DNA of 64,000 nucleotides from Oenanthe sinensis (Eukaryota > Streptophyta > Magnoliopsida > Apiales > Apiaceae), in assembly GCA_028671895.1 (NCBI GenBank), contig JAPMAC010000197.1:997001-1061000 (forward strand). Reading direction: 5' to 3'. How positions within the stretch are numbered: position 1 is the stretch's first letter; each line of letters opens with the position of its first letter. The notes beneath the pieces are model-generated. The model was given only the letters and a program-made list of their open reading frames with translations, was not told the DNA's origin and searched no databases. A program made the translations under genes and the position numbers. Shown here piece after piece: positions 20,689 to 31,253 of this stretch.

Positions 20689-23600
20689 TTAATTTAAATT
20701 TAACATCCCTAATTCACTAACCAACCTAGAGAAAGTGGATTCGTCTAGTGGTTTCGTGAAGATGTCTGCAAGTTGTTGTTCTGTGGGTACAAAATGCAAC
20801 TCCACAATTCCATTCATGACATGCTCTCGTATAAAGTGATACCTGATATCGATATGCTTTGTCCTTGTATGCTGAACCGGATTGTTGGTTATAGCTATGG
20901 CGCTTGTGTTGTCGCAGAATATCGGAATCTTGTTCAACATAAAGCCATAGTCTTGAAGCTGGTTTCTCATCCATAGAATCTGAGCACAACAGCTACCAGC
21001 TGCGATGTATTCTGCCTCTGCTGTTGAGGTAGACACGGAGTGCTGCTTCTTGCTATACCATGAGACCAATCTTCTTCCCAAGAATTGACAGCTTCCCGAA
21101 GTGCTCTTCCTGTCAATCTTACAACCTGCAAAATCCGAGTCTGTATAGCCGATTAGGTCAAAACCGGTACCTTTAGGATACCAAATCCCCAAATTTGGAG
21201 TACCCTTCAGGTATCTAAAAATTCTTTTGACAGCTATAAGGTGAGACTCTTTTGGGTTAGCTTGGAACCGTGCACATAAGCAAGTGGAAAACATAATATC
21301 TGGCCTACTTGCAGTTAAGTAGAGTAGAGATCCAATCATACCTCTATAACTTGTGATGTCGACAGATTTACCTGATTTGTCCTCATCAAGCTTTGTGGCA
21401 GTTGGCATTGGAGTCTTGGCTGGAGCTGAATCTTCAAGTCCATATTTCTTCAGAAGATCTCTGATGTACTTTGTCTGACAAATGAAGATCCCATCTTTCT
21501 TCTGACTCACTTGTAGTCCAAGAAAGAATGTTAGCTCGCCCATCATACTCATCTCGTACCTACTCTGCATCAACTTAGCAAATCTCTTGCAAAGCTCATC
21601 ATTAGTAGAACCGAATATTATATCATCAACATATACTTGTACTAATATCATAGCATCTTTATGCATTTTATGAAAAAGAGTCTTATCTATAACACCTCTG
21701 ATAAAACCATTTTCAATTAAGAATTCAGATAGTGTTTCATACCATTTCCGAGGTGCCTGTTTGAGTCCATAAAGAGCTTTAAAAAGGAAGTACACAAAGT
21801 CCATATAATCTTTGTTTTCAAAACCCGGAGGTTGCTCTACATATACTTCTTCTTCCAGCTCCCCGTTCAGAAATGCGCTTTTCACATCCATTTGATAAAC
21901 TTTAAAGTCTGAATGTGCTGCGTATGCCAAAAGCATCCTGATGGCTTCAAGTCTTGCTACTGGTGCATAGGTCTCGTCATAATCTATTCCTTCTTCTTGA
22001 GAATACCCTTTAGCAACCAGTCTGGCCTTGTTCCTCGTAACAATGCCATCTTCGTCCAACTTATTCCTGAATACCCATTTAGTGCCAATCACAGATTTGC
22101 CTTTAGGTCTGGGTACCAGTTTCCACACTTTCTGCCTATCAAACTGATTGAGTTCATCTTGCATCGCAATCACCCAATCTGGATCTTCTAGAGCATCTTC
22201 AACCTTTTTAGGTTCTTCCTCTGATAGAAAGCCAGAGTACAGACATTCATTCTCTGTTGCTCTTCTAGTCCTCACACCACTCTCTGGGTCACCAATGATT
22301 AATTCAAAGGGATGATCTCTGTTCCATACCCTCTGTCTAGGCAGATTAGCCCTTGATGATTATCCTTCTTCGTAGTTGTGTTGAGAGTGACTAGCTGATC
22401 CTTCTTCACCTCCCCCTGAGTTGTTGCCTTTATTATTTGATGATCCACCAGCTGAGCTAGCAGGTTCAGTAACAGACTGATGTTCAGATAAAGTCTGTGA
22501 CTGTGACTGTGTGGTATTACCAACACTTCCACTGCTTTGCTCTGGATTATCAATATTCGTGTATTCATGATTACTAGATGCAACATCAGGTACGTCTTCA
22601 TCTCCTAAGTAGTATTCTGATAGATTTTCAATTTCCAGAGATTCAGAATCTTTATCCTTTTGAAGACTTGGGAGTTTGGTGTCGTCAAACGTTACATTAA
22701 GGCTTTCAATGACCTTATGAGATTCAATCACATATACCCTGTACGCCTTAGACTCCAGTGAGTAACCAAGGAAAATCCCTTCATCTGCTTTAGCATCAAA
22801 CTTGCCCAGATGTTCATCTTTCAATACATAGCATTTTCCACCAAACACATGAAAGTACTTCAGTGATGGCTTTCTTTTGGTCATAATCTCATAGGATGTC
22901 TTTTCTAGATCTTTATTAATCAGGGTCCTATTTTGAGTGTAACAAGCTGTGTTTACTGCTTCTGCCCAAAAATATGTAGGTAGCTTTGACTGGCTTAGCA
23001 TTGTCCTTGCGGCTTCAATCAAAGTTCTATTTTTCCTTTCTACCACTCCATTCTGCTGTGGAGTTCTTGGGGCTGAGTATTGTCTTGAAATTCTTTGCTC
23101 CGTGCAGAATTCATTTAGAACTGTATTTCTGAATTCAGTTCCATTATCTGATCTAATCGTCCGCACAGGCAATCCAGCTTCCACTTCAATCTTTTTAATG
23201 TGATCGATTACCATTTGAGGTACTTCATCCTTAGAATGCAAAAACAACACCCACGTGTACTTGGAGTAGTCGTCGACAATCACTAATGCATATTTCTTCT
23301 TCGAAACTGACATGACATTAACCGGTCCAAACAGATCCATATGAATCAACTGGAGAGGTTCGCTGATGCTTGACATGTCCTTACTTCTATGTGATGCCTT
23401 CTTTGACTTACCCTTTTCACATGCTTCACAGAGTCCTTCTTGGTAGAATTCTATCTGTGGTAACCCTCTCACCAATTCTCTTCTAACTAAAGAATTCATC
23501 GCCTTGAAGTTCAGGTGAGATAGTTTTCTGTGCCATAACCAACTCAACTCAGAGGATGCTTTACTGTAGAAACAACTTGCTTCTCCTCTGCTTGCAGTGT

Positions 23601-23739
23601 TTAAGTCAGCTACGAACAGATTTCCTTTTCTTACTCCTTTAAGAGCAAGCTTTTCATCTTTCCTGTTGGTGATCATACACTTTTCCTTCCTGAAGTCCAC
23701 ATTATATCCTTTATCTGTAAATTGACTGACGCTCAGCAA
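20689..23739 (-). pseudogene. pol: SIRE-B pol: integrase, RT, RNaseH
   Basis: Integrase: HHCC-type zinc-binding region (WLWHRKLSHLNF then LCEACEKGKSKK), core with HMDLFGPVN, DDYSKYTWV and SDNGTEF, and APRTPQQNGVVERKNRTL. RT: WVFRNKLDEDGIVTRNKARL, DVKSAFLNGELEEEVYVEQ and YVDDIIFGS about 215 residues into the 20689-22275 part. RNase H: STAEAEYIAAGSCCAQ, CDNTSAIA, DIFTKPL. The frame is continuous except for TAA at 22360-22362 in the linker before RT, and a one-base deletion at about 23740 that separates it from the protease. Both defects look recent, since the rest is clean. Without a functional copy elsewhere this element cannot copy itself. Confidence 0.92.
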
Positions 23740-23996
23740 GTGTGCTTCAGACCGTCAACAAGAGAGATATTTTCGATGATGACATTTCCAACTTCCAGAC
23801 TACCATATCCCTTAGTAAATCCTTTGCTGTCATCTCCAAAGGTTACAACTGGGCCGGTCTTCTCAACCACATTTGTCAGCAGGGACTTGTCTCCTGTCAT
23901 GTGCCTTGAACACCCACTATCTAGAATCCACATGACTTTTTCATTAGTACCTATGCCCTGCAACCACAAAGTGATTAATGTTTCTTTGGCACCCAA
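23733..23996 (-). pseudogene. SIRE-B protease segment at the pol start
   Basis: The aspartic protease motif WILDSGCSRHMTGD is followed by VTFGDDSKG and a hydrophobic strand, the normal Copia PR layout. The frame is open upstream to 23996, overlapping the end of gag (stop 23975-23977) by about 20 bases in the -1 frame relative to gag. This suggests -1 recoding, or splicing, as the route from gag to pol. It ends in a stop caused by the one-base deletion near 23740. Confidence 0.85.
23956..23962 (-). other. gag-pol junction TGCAGGG of SIRE-B
   Basis: Sense TGCAGGG, 12 bases after the gag stop. It encodes Gln-Gly in the pol frame and also matches a plant 3' splice site (TGCAG/G). Confidence 0.6.
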
Positions 23997-26521
23997 ACTT
24001 GTTTGGGTCCAAGAAATTTAGAGGTTCTTGCAGATGGTGTAACAGGTTCAGTTTTCACATTTTTAAGTTCTATTTTGACTGAACTCGAATCATGTTCCTT
24101 TGCCTTGACAGATTTGTCTTTTGGCCTAGGAGATTGAGTCTCCTTCCTAACCTTAGGAGGACTAGCAGTCTTTGCCCTTACCTTTTTCTTATTCATGCTT
24201 CTTTGTATTCCTATGCAATTACTAGAAGTAGATGCATTCATCAAATTAAAATAAGCATGCATAATATTAAAAGCACATGGCATACATCCAGTAATACCAC
24301 AAGGCAAATGAGAACTATTCATGTTAAACATGTTCTGCACAATAGGAACATCAGATTCTACTTTAACCTTATTACATGCATAACTAAGATGTCCAGCAGA
24401 ATTGCAATTAGTACACAATTTCCTAGGTGCAGTGGGTGCAGGTGTAGCAGAATTAGCAATTTTAACACCTACTTTCCCATTCCTATTACTCTTTGACTTA
24501 TTCTTGTTACCACCTAATTCAGTTTTAACATATTCAATTTTAACTGGTTTATTAGGTGTAACTTCTTCTACATTACCTTTCTCAATTTCTTTCTTTTTCA
24601 ATTCATCCTCAACAAGCATTTCTTGTTTCCATACGATAGTATCTTCGTCTAAGGGTTCTGATTGTGAGATCTTAAAGACAGGATTACTACTCTTCTTAAT
24701 GACAAAAGGAACATTTTCATTTTCTAATAAAACAGTACTAGAAGCATTGAAAATTATATTCCTTTTATCCTTCTTGTTTTTCCTTTTATGTTCATCGTAG
24801 TCAAAGCCTATACATGTCTTGTTATCTAAGCTCTGCTTATCCATTATGTCTTTAGCAATATTAGCTGAGTTCTTAAAAGCTTCCAATTTTAACTCTAGCT
24901 CAGAAATCTTAGCCATAAGTGATGTCTCAACCTCTGCATTACAGATAACCTTATTCTCTAAATATTCATTTCTTTCCTTAAGGTCATTAACTGTGATTCC
25001 TACAAGCTCTAGTTGTTCCTTTCCAGATTCTAGCTTTTTAATCTTCGCAACTAGTCTAGCATTTTCTGCTTCAGAAGCTAGCATGCTTGTATGAATGTTA
25101 AACATCTCTATACTCAAGTCATTAACAGTATTTTTATATTCAGATAGAAACATATCTACAGTGGTGAGAATAGGTACCTGTGCTGATGATGGAGATTCTT
25201 CTGAAGTATCTGCCATTAATGCAAGATTTCCATATTCTTCTTCTTCAGAATCTGTGTCATCCCAGCTTCTACCTTCAACAATGTAAGCCTTGCCTTGTTG
25301 TTTTGCAACCAAAGCATCCAATCTCTGTTTCAACTTCTCATTCTCCCTTTTCAACTCATCATAGCTTTTCTTCTCGTATGAACTCTTCTTCTCATAAACC
25401 TTATTGTCTTTTGCTTGTTTCGGTTTCTTACATTCAGTGGCGAAATGCCCTAGTTCATTGCAGTTGTAGCACCGGAACTTACTACGGTCTACCATGTTTG
25501 ACTTGTAACCACCTCTTGAGTTGGATCCCGAAAATGATCCTGTCTTCTGAAATCTGCTACCAAAACTTTTCTTGTACTTGGGATTCCTTCTGAATCTTAT
25601 ATGCTTGAAACGCCCTGCCAAGTACGCCATAGATTTGTCTTCCATCTCATCAAGCTCTTCCAATGTATAAAAATCATCTTCCTCTTCAGCTTGTGATTCT
25701 GTAGCCATTTCAGCTTCAATGATCAATTCTTTACCAATCTTGGTTTCAACAACCTTTGCTTCAGAAGTCTTCACTTCATCTGCCACAAGAGCTGTGGTCT
25801 TCATTAATGCTGCACTCTTACTGTCCACTGAGCCGGAACCATAGATAATCAACCTCTGTTCTTGTTCCATTTCATAAGTCTTCAATTTTCCATATAGCTT
25901 TTCAAGGGGCATGACATTGAAGTTGTCCCTTTCTCTAATTGAAGAAACTTTATGCTCAACATGATGTGGAAGAGTCAACATAAACTTCCTGTTCGTTTCC
26001 CTCAACGGATAGTTCTTCCCCTGGATACTCAACTCATTTAATAATTTATTATATCGCTCAAAAACTTGAGTGATTGTTTCTCCAGGAGTAGATTTGAACG
26101 CTTCATATCTTGATGTAAGTATATCCAACCGGTTCTCTTTTACTTCTTCTGTTCCTTCCATAATCAGTTCGATGGTTTCCCACATGTGCTTTCCAGATAT
26201 ACAATTTAGAATTTGATGGCACATGTCTTCATCCATTGAGTCAACAATAATCAACTGAAGGCCTGTGTCCAATGCAACAATTTCTTTCTCTGTATCAGTG
26301 AACTCTGTAGGATCCTTTGGAGTAGACCTTTGAGGAACTCTTACTCCGTCCACTGTAGATTCAGGAATCATCTTCATTGGTACAAACGGTCCGTTCTCTA
26401 AGATACCCATGTACAACGGATTTGCAGCCTTAATAAACAAGGTCATCTTCTTTTTCCAGAGATTATAATTCACTCTATTAAACTGAGGAACCTTGATACT
26501 TCCTACTTTCTGAGAACTCAT
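23975..26521 (-). CDS. gag: SIRE-B gag, 848 aa, intact
   Basis: ATG at 26521. Residues 1 to about 270 form the Copia-type capsid-like region (VNYNLWKKKMTLFIKAANP, MEGTEEVKENRLDILTSRYE). A CCHC knuckle CYNCNELGHFATEC lies near residue 350, a long Glu/Lys-rich coiled-coil region at about 380-560, and a second CCHC CTNCNSAGHLSYAC near residue 700, followed by a basic tail ending PKQVWVPKKH. Gag assembles the particle and binds element RNA through the zinc knuckles. The large size and paired knuckles fit Sirevirus. It is uninterrupted, so it could still be expressed and act on other copies. Confidence 0.93.
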   Translation of the reverse strand: MSSQKVGSIKVPQFNRVNYNLWKKKMTLFIKAANPLYMGILENGPFVPMKMIPESTVDGVRVPQRSTPKDPTEFTDTEKEIVALDTGLQLIIVDSMDEDMCHQILNCISGKHMWETIELIMEGTEEVKENRLDILTSRYEAFKSTPGETITQVFERYNKLLNELSIQGKNYPLRETNRKFMLTLPHHVEHKVSSIRERDNFNVMPLEKLYGKLKTYEMEQEQRLIIYGSGSVDSKSAALMKTTALVADEVKTSEAKVVETKIGKELIIEAEMATESQAEEEDDFYTLEELDEMEDKSMAYLAGRFKHIRFRRNPKYKKSFGSRFQKTGSFSGSNSRGGYKSNMVDRSKFRCYNCNELGHFATECKKPKQAKDNKVYEKKSSYEKKSYDELKRENEKLKQRLDALVAKQQGKAYIVEGRSWDDTDSEEEEYGNLALMADTSEESPSSAQVPILTTVDMFLSEYKNTVNDLSIEMFNIHTSMLASEAENARLVAKIKKLESGKEQLELVGITVNDLKERNEYLENKVICNAEVETSLMAKISELELKLEAFKNSANIAKDIMDKQSLDNKTCIGFDYDEHKRKNKKDKRNIIFNASSTVLLENENVPFVIKKSSNPVFKISQSEPLDEDTIVWKQEMLVEDELKKKEIEKGNVEEVTPNKPVKIEYVKTELGGNKNKSKSNRNGKVGVKIANSATPAPTAPRKLCTNCNSAGHLSYACNKVKVESDVPIVQNMFNMNSSHLPCGITGCMPCAFNIMHAYFNLMNASTSSNCIGIQRSMNKKKVRAKTASPPKVRKETQSPRPKDKSVKAKEHDSSSVKIELKNVKTEPVTPSARTSKFLGPKQVWVPKKH

Positions 26522-26663
26522 GATATTGAACTTTTCAAAACTATTTAAAGTTCAAAAAATTTCTGAGTGAAATATTTTGAAAATTAAAAAATTCGCGAAA
26601 AATTCCAGAAGCTTAATACTGAAGTCCTATCAACAGATCCTGATTTGTAAACTCAATCAGTAG

Positions 26664-26675
26664 GCTCTGATACCA
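26664..26675 (-). other. PBS of SIRE-B
   Basis: Minus strand TGGTATCAGAGC, exact initiator Met-tRNA complement, two bases from the LTR. Confidence 0.93.
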
Positions 26676-26677
26676 AT

Positions 26678-28522
26678 TGTTAGTCCCAAATATCGTAGAA
26701 GGGGGGGTTGAATACGATATTGTCCAATTTATAAAATATTCGCGGAATGGTTCTTGATGGACTTTAAACAGTTCGAACAGTTATTAAATCAAACACAAGG
26801 TATGCAATAACACAACAGTTCGGGGAATATATCTTTTGATTTATATAAACCCTGAGGTGCTCCACAAATCTAATCTTTCGATTAGTTACAATGATTCACT
26901 AGTACAGCAGTTAGATTACAAGCTTTAATAAGAACAATCAAAGTAACAACAGCTGAGTACAAAATTAATGGCTTCTGTGTTTACTTCTCTTGAATGCTCT
27001 CTGTGTTTCTCTCTTAAATTGCTCTGTGTATCTTCGTCTGTTAACTGAATGAATCTGACCAAAGACGATGCCTTTGCTGCTTTTTGTGTAGACTTTTTCA
27101 ACTTCGGATACGTGGCCCATTTTATGCCAAGTAAATCAGTTGCTTCTTCGCTTCTGTTTAACTTATGTATCGGAACAATTTACTGAGTAATTGTTAACTA
27201 TCGATGAGTCTGTAAATTAACTATCGGACACTTAAAACAATTCATGAAATAGAATTAACTACTTCAAGCTGAACAACTATCGGAGATATGTTAACTATCG
27301 GAAATATTCTCCAATAAATTAACTATCAGAATTATTGCTTGATTTATTAACTATCAGAATAAATAGATTTTCTTTTTATTTGTTTTATCCGATGGTTAGT
27401 AAATCATTGAAAGTTCCTTCTAGTTTTTTCTTTACCCGACAGTTAATAACTATCGGGAAGTGGCTTGTTTCTTTGTTCATCCATTTTTAGTTAAGTTGAT
27501 TAAATCACCCGATGGTTAATAACCATAGATGAATAAGACAAAATAAGCCCTTTGTCTTTTGTCTTTACTTTGCTCATTTCTTTATCTTACCCGATGGTTA
27601 GTAACCATAGGTGAATAAGACAAAATTGCTTTATTAACCATTGGTGAATAAGACGAAATAGCTTGACTAGTTGACTTCTGGATACAGCTTCTGTAGTCTT
27701 CTTTCCTTAGCCAATTTCAAGCCTGATAAGCCCTTAATATTTTTTCTTCCACTGCAACCAAGTCTAATAAATATTTCCTTGATTATTCGAACTTGATTTA
27801 TTCTGGGCTTATTCACATACCACTTAGGTTACTCATCTCAGTATCTGGTCAATTCTTCTGAATCAGTGATGCAGTTCTCAAACTCTTTTGTGCTGTCGAT
27901 TGGTGCAACTGGTCTGGTTCACAACCGACTAGCAAGAACTTGATCTTCACATCTTCTTTGCTATACAATTGACCTGTTCCATCATGTTAAGAAGTGCTTC
28001 TATTGTAAGTACATTGGAATCCTCTGCCACTTATGCTGAACCACAAACATATCTGAAACCCTGAACATCTTCGAACTTTATCCTTCACTGAAGTCTGAAC
28101 ATATGAATGAACTTCCTCCAGCAATCTATAATAGACTCCAAGATTCCATCTAATATTTTGATTCTTTGTATTTGCCGTATATTCTATCTTATCGATTCCT
28201 GTACTTGAGCTCTGCAATTCATTGCTTGACTAACTTGCAGATTTGGATCACTAGAATCTTTCTGGTACTTTGAAAACTGCTTCACTGCTTCAACATCCTT
28301 GAATACTTCAACCTTTATTCTTCATTGAGGCATGAACATATTAAATGAACTTCTTCCAGTGAGCTAATGCTTCAAGTCTGTAGATTTCTTCTTTATCCTT
28401 TGTCTTTACCAAGTCTTCATGTCTTCCTGATTCTGGTGATAACTTCATATTATTTACACGTCATGTTCTTGTGTTGAGTTATAACCCTATGTTACATATA
28501 GGTCTATACATACAGCCTTTCA
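26678..28522 (-). repeat. 5' LTR of SIRE-B (1845 bp)
   Basis: Same length and termini as 14386-16230, with at least seven single-base differences seen. It carries the same ACTATCGG motif cluster; two copies have changed to ACTATCAG here. The C-loop hairpin is at 26689-26721. Confidence 0.95.
26689..26721 (-). promoter_or_regulatory. C-loop hairpin at the LTR 3' end, SIRE-B (5' LTR copy)
   Basis: Identical to the 14397-14429 copy: AATATCGTA / TACGATATT around the C-rich loop. Confidence 0.85.
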
Positions 28523-28527
28523 GAATT
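28523..28527. other. Target site duplication of SIRE-B (right)
   Basis: GAATT, identical to 14381-14385. Confidence 0.95.
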
Positions 28528-28783
28528 TCTACTTAGAAATTTCGACTTGAGCAGAGTTTCTACTTGGTGAAAATTTCGACTTGGACAGAATTTCTACTTA
28601 GTGAAATTTCAACTTAGGCAAAAGTTCTACATAGATTTTCTACATAGCCTAGTCTTGGGTAGTTAGAAATTTTTGGTGACTAGGATTTGAACTTTGATTT
28701 ATTCTGAGATAATTCGATTTTCTTTTAATTACTACTGAAGTAATAAGAAAAGTTTATTATCTCTACTCTAAATCTACTTTAAG
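28528..28783 (+). other. SIRE-C 5' leader, second part
   Basis: Continues the leader broken by SIRE-B. It holds about six TTTCTACTTAG / TTTCGACTTG-type motifs matching those of the SIRE-C LTR, then leads into the gag ATG. Confidence 0.8.
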
Positions 28784-31234
28784 ATGGCACCTAAAAATCA
28801 ATTCAAGATTCAAATGTTCAACCGAGATCACTATGAGGAATGGGTTTTGAGAATGAAACTCTACCTTGAGTCCGTTAATCCTGAATATCTGGAAGTCCTT
28901 AATAAGGGTAAATTTGTTCCGATGGTTTTTGTTCCTGAGCATATGGAAGGAGATGTGATTGTACCACAACGGTCTGAGCCTAAAAAGGCAGCGGACTTTT
29001 CAGATGCTGATAAGGAGCAAATAGCTTTGGATACATCCGTACGACAAACCTTGATGGAATCCGTAGATCATGAAATGTTTAATGTAGTCAAAGGACTAAC
29101 TACAACTAAGAAGATTTAGGATAAAATAGAGGTCGTCATGGAAGGTACCGCTGAGGTCAGAAGCAACAAAACATTTATACTCAAGATGGAGTATGACACC
29201 TTCAGAATCAGAAAAGGTGAAAGCATAACAGATGTCTATCTAAGATTCAGTCAGTTAGTGTTAGATTTGAATCTGAGAGGTATAACTCTCCCCATGGTTG
29301 AAGTCAACACGAGATATCTAAGGAACCAGCCGAAGAGCATTGAGCATAGAGTCTACGCAGTAAGAGAAACCAGAGATTTGCATACAACTTCTCTGGAAGA
29401 ATATTATGGAATTCTAAAGACCTTTGAGCTGGAGGCCCTTCAAGATCAAACATGGGACAATGATTCAAGAGGAAAGGAAGCTGCATCAAGATTAGTTGCT
29501 GATGAGGAAGAGTCTAAAAAGGCAATAGTTGCAGAAAAACCTAGATCATCACATGCACCACATCAAGTTGATAATGATGATGAGTGCACCTCTAATAGTG
29601 ATGATGACTACTTCACTCAAGAAGAGCTGGACAACATGGATGATAGTGTCGTGGCATACATGGCAAGGAAGTTCAGCAATATAAGATTCAGAAAGAGTAA
29701 CCGACCACAGAGAAAATCTTCATCTTTCTATCGGGTTACTAAGGGTGGTGGTAGCTCCACAGGTTACAAAGGGAAAGGCAAGAGTTCCAGCTACAAATCT
29801 CCTTTGGATTTCAAATTAAAGTTCAAATGCTATAACTGTGGTGAAGCTGGACATTTTGCTACAGACTGCAAGAAGCCGAAACAGACCTATCCCAAAGAGA
29901 CTTATGAAGCCCTCAAAAGAAAGTATGAAGACCTAGTGAAGGAAAGACATGGAAAGAAAGCTTTAGTTGTAACAGAAGGCAGAGCTTGGGATGATTCAGA
30001 TGAGGAAGAAATTACTCATGCAACAAACTTTGCCCTTATGGCTGAGACATCAAATGAACTAGAGGTACCAGTTCTAACCCTTAAAGAAGAAATGTCTATT
30101 GATGATAATAAGGTGCAGAACGGGGCTCTTAGCGAAGAGATCTATATGTTGTGCAAAAGCCTAAACACTTCTCAAAAGGAACAGAAAACACTTGTTGCCA
30201 AATGCAGAATGCTTGAGGCAAAAGTGGAAGAGTTAGAGGCTGCTTGCACTGTAGATACTTCCCTAAGAGACTCTATTAAATCTTTGAAACACAAGCTCAA
30301 CCTTAAAGATGAAATAGAAGCATGTCTTAGGAATAAACTAGCTGAGTTAGAAACTAAATGTGAAGCTTATAAACTAGCTGCTAGTAAGGTGAATTTTGAT
30401 AGTGACACATTTAAAAAGATAACTGGAATCGGTGTAGGACTTGACTATTCTAACTTATCTAAGAAAGAAGGAAAAAGACCTGTAGACACTAGTTCTAGTG
30501 AGATCAAAACTGAAATACCTACAATTCTTAAATCTACTGTCAAACCTATCTTTAAACACTTCGTTCCTCGTGAAGAAGGAGAGACTGAATTGTTAGTTAG
30601 ATATGAAATTAAAATGGAAGATCGCAAGAAAGAACAACCTGTAACTCCTACTAAATCAGTTAAAATCAAATCCCCTAGAGAAGAATCTAGACCAGGATTA
30701 GGAGCTAAGGCTGTTAAATAACAGAGTAAAAAGGAAAAAGGCATAAAAGAGGTTAAGGCAGAATGTGTGAAGAAAGAGTGTTATCACTGTAAATCAACTG
30801 AACATCTTTCTTATGCATGCAAATCTAACATGAATATTCCTGTTGCACATGCCATGCCTGTACCGCTCACAATGAATAACATGCATAAGAATCATGCACA
30901 ATGTGGTCAACCTAATTGTATGCCATGCACTTTTAACGTCATGCAAACGTTTGTGAACTTGATGAATACATCTAGCCAATCGTGTCTAAATTTTTCTGCT
31001 AGTTCTAATGTCAAAAATAAGCATGTAAGAGCTAAGACTATCAGTCCTCCTAAAGTTAGGAGTGACAAGCCCTCTCCTAAGACTGACAAATCTGTCAAGT
31101 CTGAAAAAGGAAATGATAGAGTCGAAAGCTCTAGTAATGTTAAAAAGGGTGCATTTCCTGTTGTTAAATATGATAATTCTCAATCTTATAGAAAAGCCGG
31201 GCCCAATCAAACTTGGGTTCCGAAGAATGCCTAA
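28784..31234 (+). pseudogene. gag: SIRE-C gag, two nonsense codons
   Basis: ATG at 28784 (MAPKNQFKIQMFNRDHYEEW). One frame runs to 31234 with only two stops: TAG at 29117-29119, where SIRE-B has TGG, and TAA at 30719-30721. Layout as in SIRE-B: capsid-like region, first CCHC CYNCGEAGHFATDC near 29830-29870, a Glu/Lys-rich coiled coil at about 30090-30400, second CCHC CYHCKSTEHLSYAC near 30780-30820, and a basic tail ending NQTWVPKNA. Otherwise well preserved, unlike the pol that follows. Confidence 0.9.
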
Positions 31235-31246
31235 TCAATCTGTCAT

Positions 31247-31253
31247 TGCAGGG
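31247..31253 (+). other. gag-pol junction TGCAGGG of SIRE-C
   Basis: 12 bases after the gag stop (31232-31234). In the -1 frame it reads Leu-Gln-Gly and stays open into the protease motif WVLDSGASRHMTG at 31282. Confidence 0.6.

Larger units (their letters stand above)
14386..28522 (-). mobile_element. SIRE-B: full-length young Sirevirus-like element (14,137 bp)
   Basis: Two 1845-bp LTRs, exact 5-bp target duplication GAATT, PBS, long gag, pol, a 1.8-kb spacer, a 701-codon extra ORF and a PPT. By eye at least seven single-base differences separate the LTRs (about 0.4%), so the insertion is recent. Gag and the extra ORF are open. Pol has one single-base deletion and one nonsense codon. It is the reference copy for judging the other Sirevirus-like elements here. 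Confidence 0.95.

Noticed and set aside
24092..25593. Long frames on the strand opposite SIRE-B gag
   Set aside because: Antisense shadows of a well-supported gag frame; no domains.
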